A program made the translations under genes and the position numbers. Positions 52,903 to 61,766 of a DNA stretch of 64,000 bases are shown here, in pieces. Under the pieces are notes generated by a model, which was not told the DNA's origin, did no database searches, and saw only the letters and a program-made list of their open reading frames with translations. Source of the stretch: Beijerinckiaceae bacterium (GTDB lineage: Bacteria; Pseudomonadota; Alphaproteobacteria; Rhizobiales; Beijerinckiaceae); assembly GCA_947454485.1 (NCBI GenBank), contig CANGJJ010000006.1:124001-188000 (forward strand), given 5' to 3'. Numbering within the stretch: position 1 is the stretch's first letter; every line of letters begins with the position of its first letter.

Positions 52903-53877
52903 ATGCATCGTCGTACTCTGCTCTCAGGCATCGCGGCAGGATTGATTCTCGCACAGGCGAATGTGCAGGCTCAGGAGACCTATCCCAACAAGCCCATCAA
53001 GCTCGTGATCCCCTCATCCCCCGGCGGCGTGCATGATATCATCGCGCGTCTGTGGGCAGACAAGATGCAAGACGGGCTCGGTACTGTCTATGTTGAAAAC
53101 AAATCGGGCGCTGGCAGCATTATCGGCACGGTTGAAGTCGCACGCGCGCAACCTGACGGCTATACGCTCCTTCTGGGCAGCAACACTACCCATGTTCTAG
53201 CCCCACTGCAGCAGACCAATATCGCCTTTCATCCTATCAATGATTTTGAATTGGCCAGCGTCTTTGCAACCACCTCACTCGCCTTGCTGGTCAAGGCGGA
53301 CCTGCCCGTCAAGAATGTGCAAGAGTTGATTGCTTTGGCCAAGAAAGAGCCCAACAAACTCTCTTACGCCCATGCGGGTCTTGGCACGTCCACCCATGTC
53401 ACAGCAGAATTGTTCAAGAAGGTCGCAGGCAATCTCGACATTGTGCCAGTTCCCTATCGTGGCATGGGACCAGCTATGTTGGATGTCGTGTCCGGTCGCG
53501 TCGATGTAATGTTTGCTAATATCACAGCGCAGATCGTCGAGTTTCACACCAGCGGCAAGATGCGCATGATCGCTGTCACCGCGCCCGAACGCATCGACAT
53601 CGTGCCGCAAATTGCAACCGTGCATGAGCAAGGCCTTGCAGGCTTTGCATCCCAGAGCTTCTTTGGCCTTTATGCACCTGCAAAAACACCCGCTCCCATC
53701 GTCGCCCGCATCAATGAATTGACGGAGAAGGCGCTCGCTGATGAGACCTTCCGCAAAAAGCTTGCCGATGCGGGCTATGAGCCCTTGCGCGGTATGTCGC
53801 CCGCCAAATCGGCCGCTTATATGAAGGCCGAGATCGACAAATGGCGGCCCATCATGGCCTCGATCGAGCAGAAATAA
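52903..53877 (+). CDS. TctC/Bug family binding protein
   Basis: This 324-residue receptor has leader MHRRTLLSGIAAGLILAQA with a twin-arginine-like HRRTLLSG. The mature part has YPNKPIKLVIPSSPGG, VENKSGAGS and PDGYTLLLG. The ATG at 52903 has AAGG about 11 bases upstream. It is a single-gene unit closed by the strong terminator at 53901. The substrate is unknown. Confidence 0.92.
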   Translation: MHRRTLLSGIAAGLILAQANVQAQETYPNKPIKLVIPSSPGGVHDIIARLWADKMQDGLGTVYVENKSGAGSIIGTVEVARAQPDGYTLLLGSNTTHVLAPLQQTNIAFHPINDFELASVFATTSLALLVKADLPVKNVQELIALAKKEPNKLSYAHAGLGTSTHVTAELFKKVAGNLDIVPVPYRGMGPAMLDVVSGRVDVMFANITAQIVEFHTSGKMRMIAVTAPERIDIVPQIATVHEQGLAGFASQSFFGLYAPAKTPAPIVARINELTEKALADETFRKKLADAGYEPLRGMSPAKSAAYMKAEIDKWRPIMASIEQK

Positions 53878-53900
53878 GCAAGCCTCCAACAAAGCCAAAG

Positions 53901-53927
53901 CGCCCCGCTTCCGAAGTGGGGCGTTTT
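53901..53927 (+). terminator. Rho-independent terminator after the 52903 TctC gene
   Basis: CGCCCCGCTT pairs with AAGTGGGGCG (10 base pairs, one G-U) around a CCG loop, followed by TTTT. It begins 24 bases after the stop codon. Confidence 0.88.
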
Positions 53928-54031
53928 GCTTTGGTGAAGCAGAGATTGCACTTGAAGATAGAGAGCCCCCTCGCCTAACCTGTCACAAACACGCGGGCCC
54001 CTGTTCGGCCCAGCGGAATTAGGAGCGAAGA

Positions 54032-55000
54032 ATGTCCAAGTTGAGCCGCCAGATTGCAGGCCTGTTTGTTGCTGCTTGTTGTGCAGCAAGCTCCATGAGC
54101 TCGGCACTGGCACAAAGCCGCACCATCAAGCTCATTATACCGCTCTCCGCTGGTGGCCCGAATGACACGGTTGGCCGTTTGGCCGCTGAGCATATTACAC
54201 GCAATCAGGGCGTGACGATGATCGTCGAAAATCGCCCGGGTGCCGGCAGCGTCATCGGCACAGAAGTGGTCGCGCGCTCGGCCCCTGACGGTAATACCTT
54301 GCTGATGGCGGCAGGCTCATTCCTCGTCAATCCGCATATCAAAAAGCTGAGCTATGATCCGCTCACAAGCTTCGAGCCCATTTGCTATCTCGCGCGCTCG
54401 CCTCATCTCATCGTAACCCCCGCATCGTCTCCCTATAAAACCTTTCAAGAGCTGATTGCCGCAGCCAAGCAACGCCCGGGCGAGCTGATGTTCGCAGCCA
54501 ATGGACCTGGCACATCGCAGCATATCGAGCTGGAGATGATGAAGGCGGCAACAGGCGCCAATATCACCTTCGTGCCATTCACGGGGGACTCTCCAACACT
54601 GAATGCACTGCTCGGCGACCAGATTTCGGTTGGCATCGTCGATCTACTCACCGCCTATGAATATGTGAAGATTGGCAAGCTGCGCGTGCTGGCTGTTGGC
54701 ACACCAGAGCGTCTCAACAAATTGCCCGATGTGCCGAGTGTCGCTGAACTCGGCTTCCCCGGCGCTGACTGGGCTGGAACGCTCGGTGTCGTTGCGCCTG
54801 CTGGGACACCCAAGGATAAAGTTGAACAGCTGATCGGCTGGTTCAAAGCTGCGATCAATGCACCCGATGTATTGGCCCGTTTCGATCAGCTGGGGCTCTA
54901 TCCGATGGGTCTGTGCGGCGCTGATTATGGTAATTATATGCGCACGAAATTCGATGAGAATGGCCGCGTGATCCGCGCCTCAAGCATCAAGGCCGAATAG
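54032..55000 (+). CDS. TctC/Bug family binding protein
   Basis: This 322-residue receptor has leader MSKLSRQIAGLFVAACCAAS to SALAQ. The mature start RTIKLIIPLSAGGPND leads to VENRPGAGS and APDGNTLL. The C-terminal part, PMGLCGADYGNYMRTKF, fits a Bug C-lobe. ATG 54032 follows AGGAG. It lies 40 bases before a Tat-exported FMN hydroxyacid dehydrogenase, so the receptor may recognise the same 2-hydroxy acid or its product. Confidence 0.92.
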   Translation: MSKLSRQIAGLFVAACCAASSMSSALAQSRTIKLIIPLSAGGPNDTVGRLAAEHITRNQGVTMIVENRPGAGSVIGTEVVARSAPDGNTLLMAAGSFLVNPHIKKLSYDPLTSFEPICYLARSPHLIVTPASSPYKTFQELIAAAKQRPGELMFAANGPGTSQHIELEMMKAATGANITFVPFTGDSPTLNALLGDQISVGIVDLLTAYEYVKIGKLRVLAVGTPERLNKLPDVPSVAELGFPGADWAGTLGVVAPAGTPKDKVEQLIGWFKAAINAPDVLARFDQLGLYPMGLCGADYGNYMRTKFDENGRVIRASSIKAE

Positions 55001-55040
55001 GTCCACACACAAGAGCGCGAACTAACAAATGGGGGGAAGC

Positions 55041-56258
55041 ATGGAGAGGTCTCGCAGATCTGTTCTGGCAGGCGGAGCAGCCGCTCTGTGCAGCCTCGCG
55101 ACATCAACGGCTTTTGCGCAAGCTGCGCGCCCCCAAAGCGGCGAGGAAATGACGCGACCCGATATTGCTTATGAAGGCAGTAAGGCGCGCAAAAAGCTCT
55201 CGATCGTCAATCTTCTTGAGCTTGAACCCGAAGCCAAAAAAATCCTGCCCGATGGCGGCTTCCAATATATCGCCAGCGGATCTGGCGCAAATTGGACGCG
55301 CGAAGAAAACATGCGCGCCTTTCAAGACATACGTATTGAGCCACAATCATTGTCAGGAGTCAGCAAGGTTGATCTGAAGACGACAATCCTCGGCTCTGAA
55401 CTCTCGATGCCTATATTTATTCCACCTATGGGCAGCCACGGCCTTGCGCATGTTATGAAAGAGGAGGCTGCATCACGCGCCGCCCATGCGGTCGGCACTT
55501 TAATGACGACCTCCACACAGTCCAATCTCAGCATGGAAGAAATCGCAAGCTTCAATCCGGGACCCAAATGGTTCCAGATCTATGTGCCTAGTGACCGTGG
55601 CTATTTGCGTGAATTGTGTCAGCGCGCAAAGGCAGCCGGCTATAGCGCCGTCGCACCGACAATCGACAATAACTACGCCTATCCACGCGAAGAGAATATC
55701 CGCAACTCGTTCCGCCCGCCCGCTTCGCTCGGCAAAGGCAATATGCCGCGCAGCATTGCAGACCCCAAAGAAGCAGCGCGTGTTTTTGATGAACGCAAGC
55801 GTGATCTCAATTGGGATGATCTCGACTTCATCAAGAAAGAATTCGGTGGTCCTGTGATCGTCAAGGGCGTCATGTCGCCTAAAGTTGCCGATATGGCCTG
55901 CAAACGCGGCATGGATGCTGTCTATGTGTCCAACCATGGAGGCCGCGCTTTTGACGGCGTTGAAGCCTCCATCCACGCCTTGCCACGCATTGCAGAGAGC
56001 GTCGCAGGGCGTTTGCCTATCATTTTCGACAGCGGCGTACGGCGCGGCACGGATGTGTTCAAGGCCCTTGCGCTGGGCGCAACAGTTGTGGGCTGCGGCC
56101 GCCCTGTGTTCTTTGGCGTGGCGCTCGGCGGCGCGGAGGGCGCACAAAGCGTACTGGAATATATGCGCGACAATTTGACGTTGGTGATGCGCCTTGCCGG
56201 AACCGCGCGGGTTGCTGACATCAACAAAGACTATTTGGTGCCGATGCGCCGGACTTGA
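55041..56258 (+). CDS. Tat-exported FMN-dependent alpha-hydroxyacid dehydrogenase/oxidase
   Basis: This 405-residue flavoprotein is related to lactate dehydrogenase LldD, glycolate oxidase and mandelate dehydrogenase. The catalytic histidine is in VSNHGGRAFDG and the phosphate/FMN block in DSGVRRGTDVFKAL. The N-terminal Tyr region is FQYIASGSG and TQSNLS lies on the barrel. Unusually it has a twin-arginine leader (SRRSVLAGGAA to AFAQA), implying folded export with FMN. ATG 55041 follows GGGGGGAA closely; ATG 55029 is the alternative. It would oxidise a 2-hydroxy acid in the periplasm, paired with the preceding TctC receptor. Confidence 0.9.
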   Translation: MERSRRSVLAGGAAALCSLATSTAFAQAARPQSGEEMTRPDIAYEGSKARKKLSIVNLLELEPEAKKILPDGGFQYIASGSGANWTREENMRAFQDIRIEPQSLSGVSKVDLKTTILGSELSMPIFIPPMGSHGLAHVMKEEAASRAAHAVGTLMTTSTQSNLSMEEIASFNPGPKWFQIYVPSDRGYLRELCQRAKAAGYSAVAPTIDNNYAYPREENIRNSFRPPASLGKGNMPRSIADPKEAARVFDERKRDLNWDDLDFIKKEFGGPVIVKGVMSPKVADMACKRGMDAVYVSNHGGRAFDGVEASIHALPRIAESVAGRLPIIFDSGVRRGTDVFKALALGATVVGCGRPVFFGVALGGAEGAQSVLEYMRDNLTLVMRLAGTARVADINKDYLVPMRRT

Positions 56259-56282
56259 GCGGCAGGCTTTGCCTGCGACTGA

Positions 56283-56849
56283 TCAAGCTTTCGATTGAAC
56301 CAGAAAGGCGATGAGGCTGAGTGTGCGCTCGCCTGAGACAGTCAGTTTCGACATGACCTGACGGAGCGTCTTGAAATCGTCCTCGCTCAGAGGCTCAAAG
56401 AGTGAGTCATTGGAGGGGACCTGTATGGGCTGCAACTGAACAAGCTTGCGGCGCGCAGCAGGTGTGATCGACAAGAGAACCCGGCGACGATCCACCGGGT
56501 TGGACTTTTTGGCGACAAGCCCTGCCGCCACCAGCTTGTTGACCTCGATAGTCACAAAAGCTCCGCTCCAGTGCAGCTGTTCAGCAAGCTGGTTGATCCC
56601 CAGTTCCGGCGACTGGTCGCTCAGCCGCGCTATAGCCATCAGAATCGAATATTGCGTACCCGACAGGCCAATAGCCTGACCGAGACGGTTGCGCACATCG
56701 TGGATAATGGAGGAAAAGGCGAGCAGATCATGGACCAGATCGCGAAACTCACTGTCTGACCCAGCCGCCAGAAGCTCAGGACGAGACACAGTCAGGGGAA
56801 GACCGCCCTTTGAAGGGTCCAAAGCCTTTTTCGCCTTCGCAACCGGCAT
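56283..56849 (-). CDS. MarR family transcriptional regulator
   Basis: This 188-residue protein has a MarR winged helix (LGINQLAEQLHWSGAFVTIE, then VDRRRVLLSITPAARRKL). The basic N-terminal extension MPVAKAKKALDPSKGG is longer than usual. ATG 56849 follows AAGGGAAG; upstream in-frame sequence lacks family similarity and crosses the operator area. It is divergent from the flavin reductase/HpaB operon. HpaR of hydroxyphenylacetate operons is a MarR protein in a comparable position, so repression relieved by an aromatic effector is the likely mode. Confidence 0.92.
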   Translation of the reverse strand: MPVAKAKKALDPSKGGLPLTVSRPELLAAGSDSEFRDLVHDLLAFSSIIHDVRNRLGQAIGLSGTQYSILMAIARLSDQSPELGINQLAEQLHWSGAFVTIEVNKLVAAGLVAKKSNPVDRRRVLLSITPAARRKLVQLQPIQVPSNDSLFEPLSEDDFKTLRQVMSKLTVSGERTLSLIAFLVQSKA

Positions 56850-56909
56850 TCTGCTTCCCTTATGTTTGCACTGCAAAACTATTGCCGAATATTCCGGCAA
56901 GCAAGAGTC

Positions 56910-56953
56910 TTGACCAAAGCTAGCTATCAAAATAGCTTTGGTTCAAAGCTATC
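56910..56953 (+). promoter_or_regulatory. MarR-type operator overlapping the flavin reductase promoter
   Basis: CCAAAGCTA (56914-56922) and TAGCTTTGG (56933-56941) are perfect 9-base inverted arms. Inside them AGCTAT-N4-ATAGCT (56922-56937) is a second nested palindrome. A third half-site AAGCTATC follows at 56946-56953. A TTGACC -35-like box (56910-56915) and TAGCTT 17 bases on (56933-56938) bracket the operator, so a bound dimer would block RNA polymerase. TAGCTATC recurs upstream of the liv-type operon (63552-63559). Confidence 0.65.
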
Positions 56954-56967
56954 TCTTAGGCGAGCTG

Positions 56968-57510
56968 ATGCGAGACGAGTCTGCCCCTCATCCCCCCATC
57001 GACCCACGCGCCCTTCGCAATGCGCTGGGACAGTTCGCGACAGGGGTCGCCATCGTCACGGCCCCAGGCCTCGATGGGCAAGATGTAGGAATGACGATCT
57101 CCTCATTCAATTCCGTCTCGCTGGATCCACCGCTCCTACTCTTCTCGATTGCTCGTAACGCTCACTCGCTTGCTACGCTTGAGGTCGCGGGACGGATTGG
57201 CATCAATATTTTGTCGAGCGCACAAGAAGACCTGTCATCGCGCTTCGCCCGTGCGGGCACGGAAAAATGGAAAGACTGCACACGGGCTGTCGATGAGCAT
57301 GGCGCCCCCTTGATCGAAGGCGCCCTCGCACATTTTGAATGTGCGCCCTATGCGCAACATGATGGCGGAGACCATGTGATTTTCGTCGTGCGTGTTTTAC
57401 GCTTCGCGACACCCCATGACGCAGAGCCCCTTATTTTCTTCAAAGGCAAATATCGCTCGGTGACTGGACTACCGATGCCGGGCGAGACACAGATGGAGAG
57501 CCACTCATGA
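56968..57510 (+). CDS. Flavin reductase (HpaC/DIM6-like) component
   Basis: This 180-residue FMN/FAD reductase has the family start LRNALGQFATGVAIVT, then GMTISSFNSVSLDPPLLLFS and the C-terminal GKYR. It would use NAD(P)H to supply reduced flavin to the HpaB-type oxygenase, whose ATG overlaps its stop (ATGA). The ATG at 56968 follows AGGCGAG; an earlier in-frame start at 56938 lies in the operator. It could also serve the reductase-less LLM oxygenases at 1818 and 40441. Confidence 0.92.
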   Translation: MRDESAPHPPIDPRALRNALGQFATGVAIVTAPGLDGQDVGMTISSFNSVSLDPPLLLFSIARNAHSLATLEVAGRIGINILSSAQEDLSSRFARAGTEKWKDCTRAVDEHGAPLIEGALAHFECAPYAQHDGGDHVIFVVRVLRFATPHDAEPLIFFKGKYRSVTGLPMPGETQMESHS

Positions 57511-58991
57511 TCAAGAACGGCCAGCAGCATCTCGAAAGCCTGCGTGACGGGCGCACCATCTATCTCGACGGCAAGCTCGTCGATGACGCCACAACACATC
57601 CTGCTTACAAAGGCGCCATCGCCTCCGTCGGCAAGATGTTCGATTTCCACTCGAAGCCTGAGAACCGAGATCTCATGACCTTCGAGACAGAGACCGGCAC
57701 GACCGCCAATCGCATTTGGCAGCTACCCAAGAGCTATGAAGACCTGACCAAGCGTCGCGCCGGCCTTGAGGCTTGGACCTCACTGCATGGCGGCTTCCTT
57801 GGCCGCGCCCCTGATCATGTCGCATCCTGCCTATCGGGCATGTATATGGGTCTCGATGTTTTCGAAGCGTATGACAAAGAGCGCGCGGGAAAGTTGGCGG
57901 ATTATTATCGCTACGCCCGCGACAACGACCTTTACCTGACCTATGTGATCATCAACCCGCAGGCTGATCGCTCCAAAAATGCCGCTGAGCAGCAAGACCC
58001 CTTCTTGTCAGCTGGCATTGTGGATCGTGATGCAGAAGGCGTAACGATCCGCGGCGCCAAGATGCTCGCCACCGGCGGCATTATGGCCAATGAAGTCTTC
58101 GTGACCTGCATTCAGCCGCTTGCGCCCGGCGAAGAGCGTTACGCGATCTCCTTTGCCATTCCGATGAATACAAAGGGACTCAAGATCCTCTCGCGCAAAT
58201 CCTATGAAGCCAGCGCGGATTCGGTCTTCGACAATCCACTCGCCAGTCGCTTCGATGAGAACGATGCGGTTCTGTATTTCGATGATGTGAAGGTTCCGTG
58301 GGATCGCATCTTCGGTATTGATGATCGCGACATCATTGCCAAACAGTTCCACGGCACCCCTGCCCATGTCTATCAGAACTATCAGGCGCAGATCCGCCTC
58401 TCGGTGAAGCTGAAATTCTTGCTGGGCATCGCGCATCGCACGACACAGGTGAATGGCACGACGAATTTCCCGCAGGTGAAGGAGATGCTCGGCCAGCTCG
58501 CCGCCGAAGCCTCCATGATCGACGCCTTTGTTCATGCAATGGAGGTCAAGGGTACCTATTACGGTCCCTATTATGTGCCCGACAAGCACACGCTCTATGC
58601 CGCACAGACAATGGCCCAGCAGCTCTATTCAAAATTCATCACCTCGATGCGCGAATTGGCTGGCGGCGGCGTCATTATGCTGCCCTCTTCCGTGCATGAT
58701 TTCGGCAATCCCGAGATTGGCCGCATCATCGGCAAGACTCAGCAGTCGCCTGTGGCCAATGCTGAGGACCGCGTGAAGTTCTTCAAACTGGCTTGGGATG
58801 CGATTGGCTCTGAATTCGCCTCGCGTCACACGCAATATGAAATGTTCTATGCGGGCGCGAGCTTCGTGGTGAAGAATCACGCCTATCGCACTTATAATTG
58901 GGCGCAGTCAGAGGGCATGCTCAACACCATGCTCGACAGCTATAAGCTGGAAGACGAGGTCAGCCGCAGCTATGCGCAAGCGGCTGAATAA
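57507..58991 (+). CDS. HpaB-type flavin-dependent aromatic hydroxylase
   Basis: This 494-residue protein belongs to the 4-hydroxyphenylacetate 3-monooxygenase large-component family. Blocks include LESLRDGRTIYLDGKLVDD at the N-terminus, TYVIINPQADRSKN for the flavin region, and FDDVKVPWDRIF. The C-terminal ELAGGGVIMLPSS is also typical. It uses reduced flavin and oxygen to ortho-hydroxylate a phenol or phenolic acid. Coupled translation with the reductase makes a complete two-component system. It is followed by a strong terminator. Substrate may differ from 4-hydroxyphenylacetate since no homoprotocatechuate genes accompany it. Confidence 0.92.
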   Translation: MIKNGQQHLESLRDGRTIYLDGKLVDDATTHPAYKGAIASVGKMFDFHSKPENRDLMTFETETGTTANRIWQLPKSYEDLTKRRAGLEAWTSLHGGFLGRAPDHVASCLSGMYMGLDVFEAYDKERAGKLADYYRYARDNDLYLTYVIINPQADRSKNAAEQQDPFLSAGIVDRDAEGVTIRGAKMLATGGIMANEVFVTCIQPLAPGEERYAISFAIPMNTKGLKILSRKSYEASADSVFDNPLASRFDENDAVLYFDDVKVPWDRIFGIDDRDIIAKQFHGTPAHVYQNYQAQIRLSVKLKFLLGIAHRTTQVNGTTNFPQVKEMLGQLAAEASMIDAFVHAMEVKGTYYGPYYVPDKHTLYAAQTMAQQLYSKFITSMRELAGGGVIMLPSSVHDFGNPEIGRIIGKTQQSPVANAEDRVKFFKLAWDAIGSEFASRHTQYEMFYAGASFVVKNHAYRTYNWAQSEGMLNTMLDSYKLEDEVSRSYAQAAE

Positions 58992-59010
58992 TTCGCCTTA
59001 ATCGCATGAC

Positions 59011-59040
59011 AAAGGGCGGCTCAATCGAGCCGCCCTTTTT
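59011..59040 (+). terminator. Strong Rho-independent terminator after the HpaB-type gene
   Basis: AAAGGGCGGCTC and GAGCCGCCCTTT form a perfect 12-base-pair stem with an AATC loop, ending in five Ts. The A-rich left flank means it could also act on the converging liv-type transcript. Confidence 0.92.
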
Positions 59041-59055
59041 GTTGGCACTCAAGAA

Positions 59056-59075
59056 CGGGCCAGAATTCTGGCCCG
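59056..59075. terminator. Perfect 20-base palindrome, probable terminator of the liv-type operon
   Basis: CGGGCCAGAATTCTGGCCCG is self-complementary over its whole length. It lies 23 bases beyond the stop of the binding-protein gene on the minus strand and is followed there by TTCTTG, a weak U-tract. It is placed between two convergent operons, so a termination role is likely. A protein-binding site is less likely. Confidence 0.5.
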
Positions 59076-59098
59076 CTCCATTGATACAAGCAGACGCT

Positions 59099-60265
59099 TT
59101 ACTTCGGCATCCGTGTGTCCAGCAGCGTCCACTTGCCGCTTTTCACTTCCAAAATATAGACGGGCTTTACCGCATCGCCATCGGTGAAGGAGATGGCTCC
59201 TTCGAGCAGCGGCAAATTGCGAATCTTTGCGAGCGCATCACGCACCGCTTCGCGCTCTTGCTTCAACTTGCCCGCGTCGCCTGTAGCCTTGGCATTGTTC
59301 ATCGCCTCAGCATAAAGATAGACGATGTCATAGACGGATGCGTCAAACTGGTTGGGCTCATTGCGTGGCAGACCAGCGGCGGTGGCGCGCTTGGCAAATT
59401 CTGCGGTGAAGGCGCGGGTCTTTTCATTCACTTCGGGGAAGAAAGTCGTGCCGATGGTGAGCGTCTCACCAGCGCCTGCCATGCGCTTGGGCAATTCAGG
59501 ATCGGCAATGGTCGTGCCGCCAACGATGCGGGTGTTGACGCCCTGACGCTTCAGCTCCTTGGCCAAATTCACAGCGCCTTCGGGCGGCGAGCCAAGGCCC
59601 ACAACGTCAGGAGCCATCTGCTTGATCTGCGCAACCTGCGGGGACAGATCGAAAGCTGCATATTGGAAGTCGACAGAGCCCTTCAGCGCCACATTGAACT
59701 TGGTGAACATTTCGGGGATCACGGCCGTGCCAATCGACTTCGACACAACGTCATCGGATGCGAAAACGGACGCACCTGTTGCAGCAGGCAGATTCTTTGC
59801 CTTGATCGAGGCGAAAACCTCCTCGATCACTTTGCCTTCATCGGTCGTATTGCGGAAGCCATAAGTGAAGCCCTTGGTCAGGCCGGGTGCGGAAGATGCC
59901 ATCGACATCTGTGCAACGCCTTCGCGCTCACCCACAGGGAAGGTGGTGCGTACTTCTGACGACGAGAAAGGACCAATCACGCCCAGCACACCATCATCCT
60001 GCGCGAAACGACGCAGGGCAGTGGTGGCCTGCTTGGGGTCGCCCGATGTGTCGAATTTCACAACCTTAATCATCTTGCCATTGATGCCGCCCTTCTTGTT
60101 GATCTCTTCGACAGCAAGATCGACAGCAATTTCATTCGTATTCGCAAGACTGACATAAGGCCCGCTCTTGGCCATCATATAACCCAGCACAAGATCGCCC
60201 GCCAAAGCCGAACTTGTCTGCAAAGCGGCTGCAACCGCCAGTGTAAGAATGGGAAGCTTTTTCAT
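59099..60265 (-). CDS. Branched-chain-amino-acid-type ABC substrate-binding protein (LivK-like)
   Basis: This 388-residue receptor has leader MKKLPILTLAVAAALQTSSA. The mature opening GDLVLGYMMAKSGPYVSL leads to NEIAVDLAVEEINKKGGING, the Peripla_BP_6 hallmark. ATG 60265 follows AGAGGAG; a TTG at 60271 is unlikely. It is the last gene of the operon livH-livM-livG-livF-livK. Such systems also carry aromatic acids in alphaproteobacteria, which would suit the neighbouring HpaB-type hydroxylase. Confidence 0.92.
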   Translation of the reverse strand: MKKLPILTLAVAAALQTSSALAGDLVLGYMMAKSGPYVSLANTNEIAVDLAVEEINKKGGINGKMIKVVKFDTSGDPKQATTALRRFAQDDGVLGVIGPFSSSEVRTTFPVGEREGVAQMSMASSAPGLTKGFTYGFRNTTDEGKVIEEVFASIKAKNLPAATGASVFASDDVVSKSIGTAVIPEMFTKFNVALKGSVDFQYAAFDLSPQVAQIKQMAPDVVGLGSPPEGAVNLAKELKRQGVNTRIVGGTTIADPELPKRMAGAGETLTIGTTFFPEVNEKTRAFTAEFAKRATAAGLPRNEPNQFDASVYDIVYLYAEAMNNAKATGDAGKLKQEREAVRDALAKIRNLPLLEGAISFTDGDAVKPVYILEVKSGKWTLLDTRMPK

Positions 60266-60286
60266 AACCAACTCCTCTTCGAGATC

Positions 60287-61006
60287 TCAGGTTGACGCTT
60301 CGCCCAAATAGGCTTCCTGCAGCCGAGGATCCGCAGCCAAAGTTTGCGGATCTCCGGACATCATCACGCGACCAAGCTCCAGCACTGTCGCACTATGAGC
60401 GACAGCGAGGGCCTTGCCTGCATTCTGCTCGACCAGCAGAACAGACAATCCATCGCGGTTCAATTCTTTGATGAGATCGAACACCTTCGTCACGAACAGT
60501 GGCGAGAGGCCCAACGAAGGCTCATCCAGCATCATGACTTTGGGGCGCGCGAGCATGGCCCGGCCAATGGCCAGCATCTGCTGTTCGCCGCCTGACAGGC
60601 AAGAGGCGAGCAGATTGCGACGCGAGCCCAGATTGGGAAAGCGCTCGTAGATGCCTTCGATCTCTTTCTTGATCTGCACCATATCGCGGCGCAGATGCGC
60701 GCCAAGGAGCAGATTTTCTTCAATCGTCAGGGAGATTGCGATACGTCGCCCTTCGGGTACCAGAACAATGCCACGCGCAATCCGCTCATGCGCGGCGAGT
60801 TTTGTCACATCCTGACCATTAAAGATCATCGAGCCGCTTTGGCTTGGCGTTGCGCCCAGCACGGCCCGTAACAATGTACTTTTGCCCGCGCCATTGGCAC
60901 CCAGCACGGTGACAATTTCGCCCTCACGCAAAGACAGGCTCACACCACTGAGTGCCTCAACACGTCCGTAGCGCACACACAGATCGCAGACGCTGAGGAA
61001 AGTCAT
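60287..61006 (-). CDS. livF: ABC transporter ATPase, LivF-like
   Basis: This 239-residue ATPase has Walker A GANGAGKST, the LivF-type LVPEGRRI Q-loop region, signature LSGGEQQ and Walker B VMMLDEPSLGL. Its ATG at 61006 starts one base after the livG stop, so an upstream in-frame start at 61042 is rejected. With LivG it powers the LivHM channel. Confidence 0.94.
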   Translation of the reverse strand: MTFLSVCDLCVRYGRVEALSGVSLSLREGEIVTVLGANGAGKSTLLRAVLGATPSQSGSMIFNGQDVTKLAAHERIARGIVLVPEGRRIAISLTIEENLLLGAHLRRDMVQIKKEIEGIYERFPNLGSRRNLLASCLSGGEQQMLAIGRAMLARPKVMMLDEPSLGLSPLFVTKVFDLIKELNRDGLSVLLVEQNAGKALAVAHSATVLELGRVMMSGDPQTLAADPRLQEAYLGEAST

Positions 61007-61007
61007 G

Positions 61008-61766
61008 TCAGGCCTCCTCTTCCGTGCCCAGATAGGCGTCACGCACAGCCTTGCTCTTTTGCACCTGCGCCAATGTGCCTTCTGCTATTTTCTGACCGAA
61101 ATTGAGCACCACGACATGTTCGCAAATCGAATCCACGAAATGCATATCGTGTTCGACAATCACCAGCGTGACGCCTTTGGCCTTCAGCGCTTTAAGATCA
61201 TCGCGCAGCGCATTGGTCTCTGTGGGATTGAGACCAGCTGCAGGCTCATCAAGCAGCAGTACACTCGCGCCTGCCAAAGTCGCGCGCACAAGATCAACGC
61301 GCTTGCGCACACCGTAAGGCAGCGCACTCACCGCAGAATGCGCAAAGTCAGCCAGACCGCATTGGTCAAGCGCCTCCAAAGCATCGCGCTTCCAACGATG
61401 ACCGGGAATGAGACGGTAAGGCGTGAGAAGATCCGCCAACCGATTGGCGCGGATATGCTGCCCGACCAAGAGATTGTCGAGCACCGACAAATGCGCCATC
61501 AAGCGAATATTCTGAAAGGATCGTGCGACCCCTGTGCCGATACGCAAACGTGAGCGCATCCGGGTCACATCTATACCATTGGCCAAAATCGTGCCGGCAT
61601 CGACGGGATAAACGCCTGTCACGAGATTGAAGACCGTTGTCTTGCCTGCACCATTAGGTCCAATCAGCGCAGTCGCAAGGCCCTTGGGCGCCTCAAAAGA
61701 CAGATCTGCAATCGCCTGCACACCAGCGAATGATTTCGACAGATTGGTAATGACCAGCGCGCTCAT
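61008..61766 (-). CDS. livG: ABC transporter ATPase, LivG-like
   Basis: This 252-residue ATPase has Walker A GPNGAGKTT, the LivG-typical GVARSFQNIRL, a signature altered to LPYGVRKR, Walker B VLLLDEPAAGLNP and the switch VEHDM. These features place it in the LivG rather than LivF group. It overlaps the livM stop by one base (TGATG). The length is normal. Confidence 0.94.
   Translation of the reverse strand: MSALVITNLSKSFAGVQAIADLSFEAPKGLATALIGPNGAGKTTVFNLVTGVYPVDAGTILANGIDVTRMRSRLRIGTGVARSFQNIRLMAHLSVLDNLLVGQHIRANRLADLLTPYRLIPGHRWKRDALEALDQCGLADFAHSAVSALPYGVRKRVDLVRATLAGASVLLLDEPAAGLNPTETNALRDDLKALKAKGVTLVIVEHDMHFVDSICEHVVVLNFGQKIAEGTLAQVQKSKAVRDAYLGTEEEA

Noticed and set aside
37473-55000. 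Repeated TctC genes as a possible mobile or recombination-driven repeat array
   Set aside because: The copies are strongly diverged at protein level, lie in both orientations and have no flanking direct repeats, transposase or integrase.
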